This document shows, piece after piece, positions 60,891-64,000 of a stretch of DNA of 64,000 nt (the stretch's first letter is position 1; every line of letters begins with the position of its first letter). Location: contig CM060072.1 in the NCBI GenBank assembly GCA_030533445.1, forward strand, positions 23,204,267 through 23,268,266. The letters run 5' to 3'. Both the position numbers and the translations under genes were made by a program. The stretch comes from Cyprinodon diabolis. Lineage: Eukaryota > Chordata > Actinopteri > Cyprinodontiformes > Cyprinodontidae. A model generated the notes under the pieces. That model searched no databases and had not been told where the DNA came from. It saw nothing but the letters and a program-made list of their open reading frames with translations.

Positions 60891-61640
60891 TTCAATGGTG
60901 TCAGCACAGGTTTTCCTAAAAAGTGGATCAGATAGCCACAGCTGATACAGAATGCTGCTGCCTGCATCCTCACTAAAGCTAAGAAACTGGAGCACTTCAG
61001 CCCTAAAGTCCTTGCAATGGCTTCCTTTGTGTTGGAGAATAGACTTTAATATACTTCAGTTAGTTTATAAACCACTGAACAGCATAGCCCCAACAAGCAT
61101 CACAGAAGTGCTAATGGATCAACCGCTCAGACCTCTTAAGCCCGGCGTACACCGTGCGATTTTTTTTCCAGTCGCATGCATCTGCTGCTCACTCTGTACG
61201 ACTAAACGCAGGGTTTAGTTGTTTGTGCCGGCTTGTTTGCGCATGCGCACTGAGCGATTTGCCCATGATGGTCGGGAAAAAATTGAACATGTTTGATTTT
61301 CTCCCGAACTCATGATTAATGGTCAGAAGACGGTCTTGAGAGGCTGATCGCCGCTCGTAACCCCCTGTACATTACATGACTCCCGATGCACGATCAGGCT
61401 GAAAGTCGAGCCGATCGAAAAATACTCGCACAACTGGAAATTCTCCCCTAAAAATCGCACAGTGTACGCCAGGCTTAAGGTCTTCTAAAACAAGTCTGCT
61501 CTGAATACATAGAACCAAACTTGGAGAAGCAGTGTTTATGCTCCACTTATCTGGAATATACTCCTAGAAAACAAGATTAAAAGCGTATTTGCTTAGACCG
61601 TCCTTTGACTGAGCTATCTAAACATCATTAGTTAAATTTC
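60891..61640 (+). pseudogene. L2-type LINE RT C-terminal remnant, split by a TTAA MITE
   Basis: Plus-strand text around 60945-61135 reads AACILTKAKKLEHFSPKVL-like, then LQWLPLCWRIDFNILQLVYK and PLNSIAPTSITEVL, the C-terminal helical region of an L2 RT. After the MITE (61140-61474), 61475-61620 continues with sequence resembling RSSKTSLL..., LGEAVFMLHLSGIYS. Many changes; dead. Confidence 0.65.
61140..61474. mobile_element. TTAA-flanked MITE inside LINE remnant
   Basis: Flanked by TTAA at 61136-61139 and 61475-61478. Termini GCCCGGCGTACACCGTGCGA and, reverse-complemented, GCCTGGCGTACACTGTGCGA (18 of 20 identical). No coding capacity. TTAA targets suggest piggyBac or Kolobok mobilisation. Removing one TTAA restores continuity of the surrounding LINE text. 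Confidence 0.8.
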
Positions 61641-61747
61641 CAGTCTAACTTTTATTGTTTTCCTAATCATTTAACATTTTTTATATAATTTCTTATTTAA
61701 AGGTTTCCCTTTTTAAATTTCTTTAATTATTTTAGTTGCCTTTATGC

Positions 61748-62422
61748 TAGGGATGCACGATATAATCGGCCCCCTATCAGTATCATCCTGTATCGGCTTT
61801 AAAACTGAATATCGGACACCGGCCACCCCACCGATATTTAACCCGATATTTGATCAGCTTCTGAGTTTCTTAAGTCTAAAAAAAAAAAAAAATGCTACTT
61901 CTTCTTCTTCCTCAAAAACTTATATTTTTATAGACTTAAAACTTCTAAAGACGAGGGAAAAAATATTGATACATTAAGATATCACAATATCTTCATATGC
62001 TGATATATTGCCATTTAAAAACACCATATCAATCTCTTTTACTAATGAAATATTGCTATATGTCATCGTTATGCTACGAAATCCCCCGAAAATTCACAAA
62101 ATTTTATCGATCTATTTTACTAACAAAATCTCACAAGAATTTGGAAAATATCACGAGTTTGTAACAGAACGGTGAAATTTCATGAGATTTTGAAAGTAAA
62201 ATAGATCGATACCGCGTTTTTAAAAATTGATTTGATATCAGCATATTAAAATATATTTGAGTATATTATTTTTCAAAGTGTCAGAAATGGATAACAAAAC
62301 TGCTATTTTCAATGACTACTTATTTTTGTCCAGCTTTAACATCAGTATCGTTATCGGCTACATGAGTTTTAAAATATCGGCATATCGGATATCGGCCAAA
62401 ATCCCAATATCGTGCATCCCTA
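61748..62422. mobile_element. hAT-type MITE (TAGGGATGCACGATAT) with internal foldback
   Basis: Perfect 16-bp terminal inverted repeats TAGGGATGCACGATAT / ATATCGTGCATCCCTA, flanked by identical 8-bp CTTTATGC at 61740-61747 and 62423-62430. Subterminal regions hold many ATATCGG words. The middle holds an inverted repeat: ATCGATCTATTTTACT (about 62106-62121) against AGTAAAATAGATCGAT (about 62195-62210). Confidence 0.9.
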
Positions 62423-62439
62423 CTTTATGCAACTGTAAT

Positions 62440-62960
62440 GTACCTTTCCTGTTTTTCTCATGTACAGCAGTTTGAATTGTCTTGCTGCACCCTAAATGCA
62501 CCAGGGAGCGTTATCACAGATCCTTCCTCCCAGCAGCTGTGAGACTCTATAACCACCACAGTTCCCAACAACCTCAATAAGTTGTTACATTCATGCTGAT
62601 TTTTGCAAAGTTTTACCTTAGTCAGTTAGATAACATGCTGCTGTCATTTCGCAACATCTCTGATGCTGCTGCTATTTTCAAATATCCATTAATGTAAAAA
62701 TGTCCATAGCTGTATATTTGTTATTTATTCTCCAGGTGCATAGTATTTATATTGTTAAAACACTCTACAGTAAAGTAGAGTGACGGAGTATTTCATTTAC
62801 TTTTTAACTCTTCACTATTTATTCTCATACACTTTTCTAACGTCTACATTTGTGTGACAGTTTTTATTTTCTATAATCGTTTTGCTGCTGAAACACCAGA
62901 ATTTCCCAATACTGGGACAATAAAGGGATTTTCTATTCTATTCTATTGTATTCTATACCG
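62440..62960 (+). pseudogene. Rex1-like LINE C-terminus and 3' end
   Basis: AGGGAGCGTTATCACAGATCCTTCCTCCCAGCAGCTGTGAGACTCTATAACCACC corresponds to the conserved ER(Y)HRSFLPAAVRLYNH ending. The 3' terminus AATTTCCCAATACTGGGACAATAAAG is followed by a TTTTCTATTC(TATTC)n tail ending near 62954. This is the standard 3' end of fish Rex1-type LINEs. Confidence 0.7.
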
Positions 62961-64000
62961 AAATGTTCTATATAAATAAACTTCCTCTGCCTTTAAAAAA
63001 AGGGGGTAAACTGAACTTCTCATTTTTACATTATGATAGTATTGTACTTTCTTCTTACTGGATGTTGAAACCTGGTAGGTTGAATTAAACGTACCGCCCC
63101 TGTGGTCAAATTTAGCTGTCGTGCACCTGACGTTGATGCTGTTGCTTTTGTTTGCGCCGGCTGTGTTTTCCACCATCATCCTGGAATGCGTGGCTGGAAT
63201 GTGATCAACGGGGCAGACTGGTGCAACCAGCTCACCTTGAATATATACGAGTTCAACCAAGCCAGCTTTTCACCCTGGGACTGTGTCAGCACTGTTTTCT
63301 GAGTAAATTGAATTCTTGACTCTCACAGTCACAGGGCAGTGACACCTGTTTGTTCGGATTCAAATCCATTGTGCTTCTAAAACTCACAAAGACAAATAAA
63401 GAGAGGCTGTCTGTCAGTATTTCTTGGGTTTGGAAGTTGGGTCATAAGTGAAGGGAGGGAAAACCAGTGTGATCAGGTTGTTTGGTTGTTATTTTTTGTA
63501 GCTTCTGGGATCTGTTTACATGGTGTATAAACCTACTGTGACATTCCTCAGTCACACAGCTGTGCCGTGTCGCCTTGGACCAAACATCTATTTATATACC
63601 TCATATCTTCTATTCCTATCAGCCTTTTAAACAGATATTTATCAGATACTCTGCTGCTCCTTTTTAAAGATTAAGTTGAGCAATAACCAATCAGAACTGT
63701 TTAGATATCCATTTATCTAGAAACCATTTGGCAGGAAATTTCCCAAATATTTTAAAACCAAAATCGTAAAAGTTAAGGTCAAGGTTCTTGAAAAATCTGG
63801 AAAAGTCTGGAATTTGTTTCAGTATTTTCCAGGTTTGAAAAAATGTCACAGGAAAGAAAAGCATATATTTTTCATTTCCTAGCTTCTTTCATTTCTTCCT
63901 TACTTCCTTGTTTAGTCATTTAGTCCTGACTTCAGGCTGTAGGAGATTAATGACAATAATTTTAATCATCCTTAAAGTCGTATAGTAATTCCTTCTGACC
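62961..64000. other. Terminal stretch; small hydrophobic ORF noted
   Basis: A locally GC-richer block at 63095-63300 holds a 22-aa hydrophobic frame (63136-63204, MLLLLFAPAVFSTIILECVA) with open upstream codons, and in another frame a run ending SFSPWDCVSTVF (stop near 63303). No family recognised. The remainder is AT-rich with nothing recognised. Confidence 0.3.

Overview
The window is vertebrate nuclear DNA, almost certainly from a teleost fish. The base composition is AT-rich, exons are sparse, introns and spacers are long, and the repeats are typical of fish: L2-clade and Rex1-clade LINEs, Tc1/mariner elements, several hAT-type MITE families with 8-bp target duplications, TTAA-flanked MITEs, solo-LTR-like copies and long (TA)n arrays. 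The repeats suggest a percomorph, possibly a cyprinodontiform, but nothing here fixes the species.

Three host genes can be supported. (1) The first coding exon of neuregulin 2 (NRG2) lies on the minus strand at 31742-32153, with a GTAAGT donor and a CpG-rich 5' region; everything below about 31.7 kb would be its first intron or beyond. (2) A complete single-exon PURA gene (Pur-alpha, 284 aa) lies on the plus strand at 45271-46125. It has a TCTCGCGAGA promoter palindrome 79 bp before the start codon and a probable 3' UTR of about 4 kb ending at paired AATAAA signals near 50.19 kb. (3) The N-terminal coding exon of an SH2D4-type adaptor gene lies on the plus strand at 57804-57981, ending in a good splice donor; its later exons were not found before the window ends. 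The head-to-head NRG2/PURA pair matches the human 5q31 order as I recall it.

Layout: 0-7 kb holds a Tc1 remnant and two L2 LINEs, one with ORF1 (SGNH esterase-like) plus endonuclease, the other with a nearly intact reverse transcriptase. 8-18 kb holds a solo LTR, a TTAA MITE containing an exon-like segment, a Rex1 remnant, a BED-finger hAT fragment, an intact hAT MITE and a large inverted repeat built of minisatellite arms. 18-31 kb is mostly low-complexity or unique intronic-looking DNA with a few decayed elements. 31-33 kb is the NRG2 start. 33-45 kb holds MITEs, an LTR, an L2 3' end, an unassigned coding-like island at 41.1-41.7 kb and a 620-bp composite (TA)n array. 45-50 kb is PURA. 50-54 kb holds a complete but broken Tc1 element and a three-level nest of hAT elements. 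56-58 kb is the 5' part of the SH2D4-like gene. 60.9-63 kb is a LINE/MITE nest.

No operon, defence system or new enzyme system is present. The most interesting items are the exon-bearing TTAA MITE, the orphan coding-like island at 41.4 kb, the minisatellite inverted repeat, and several insertions whose duplicated target sites can be read directly.
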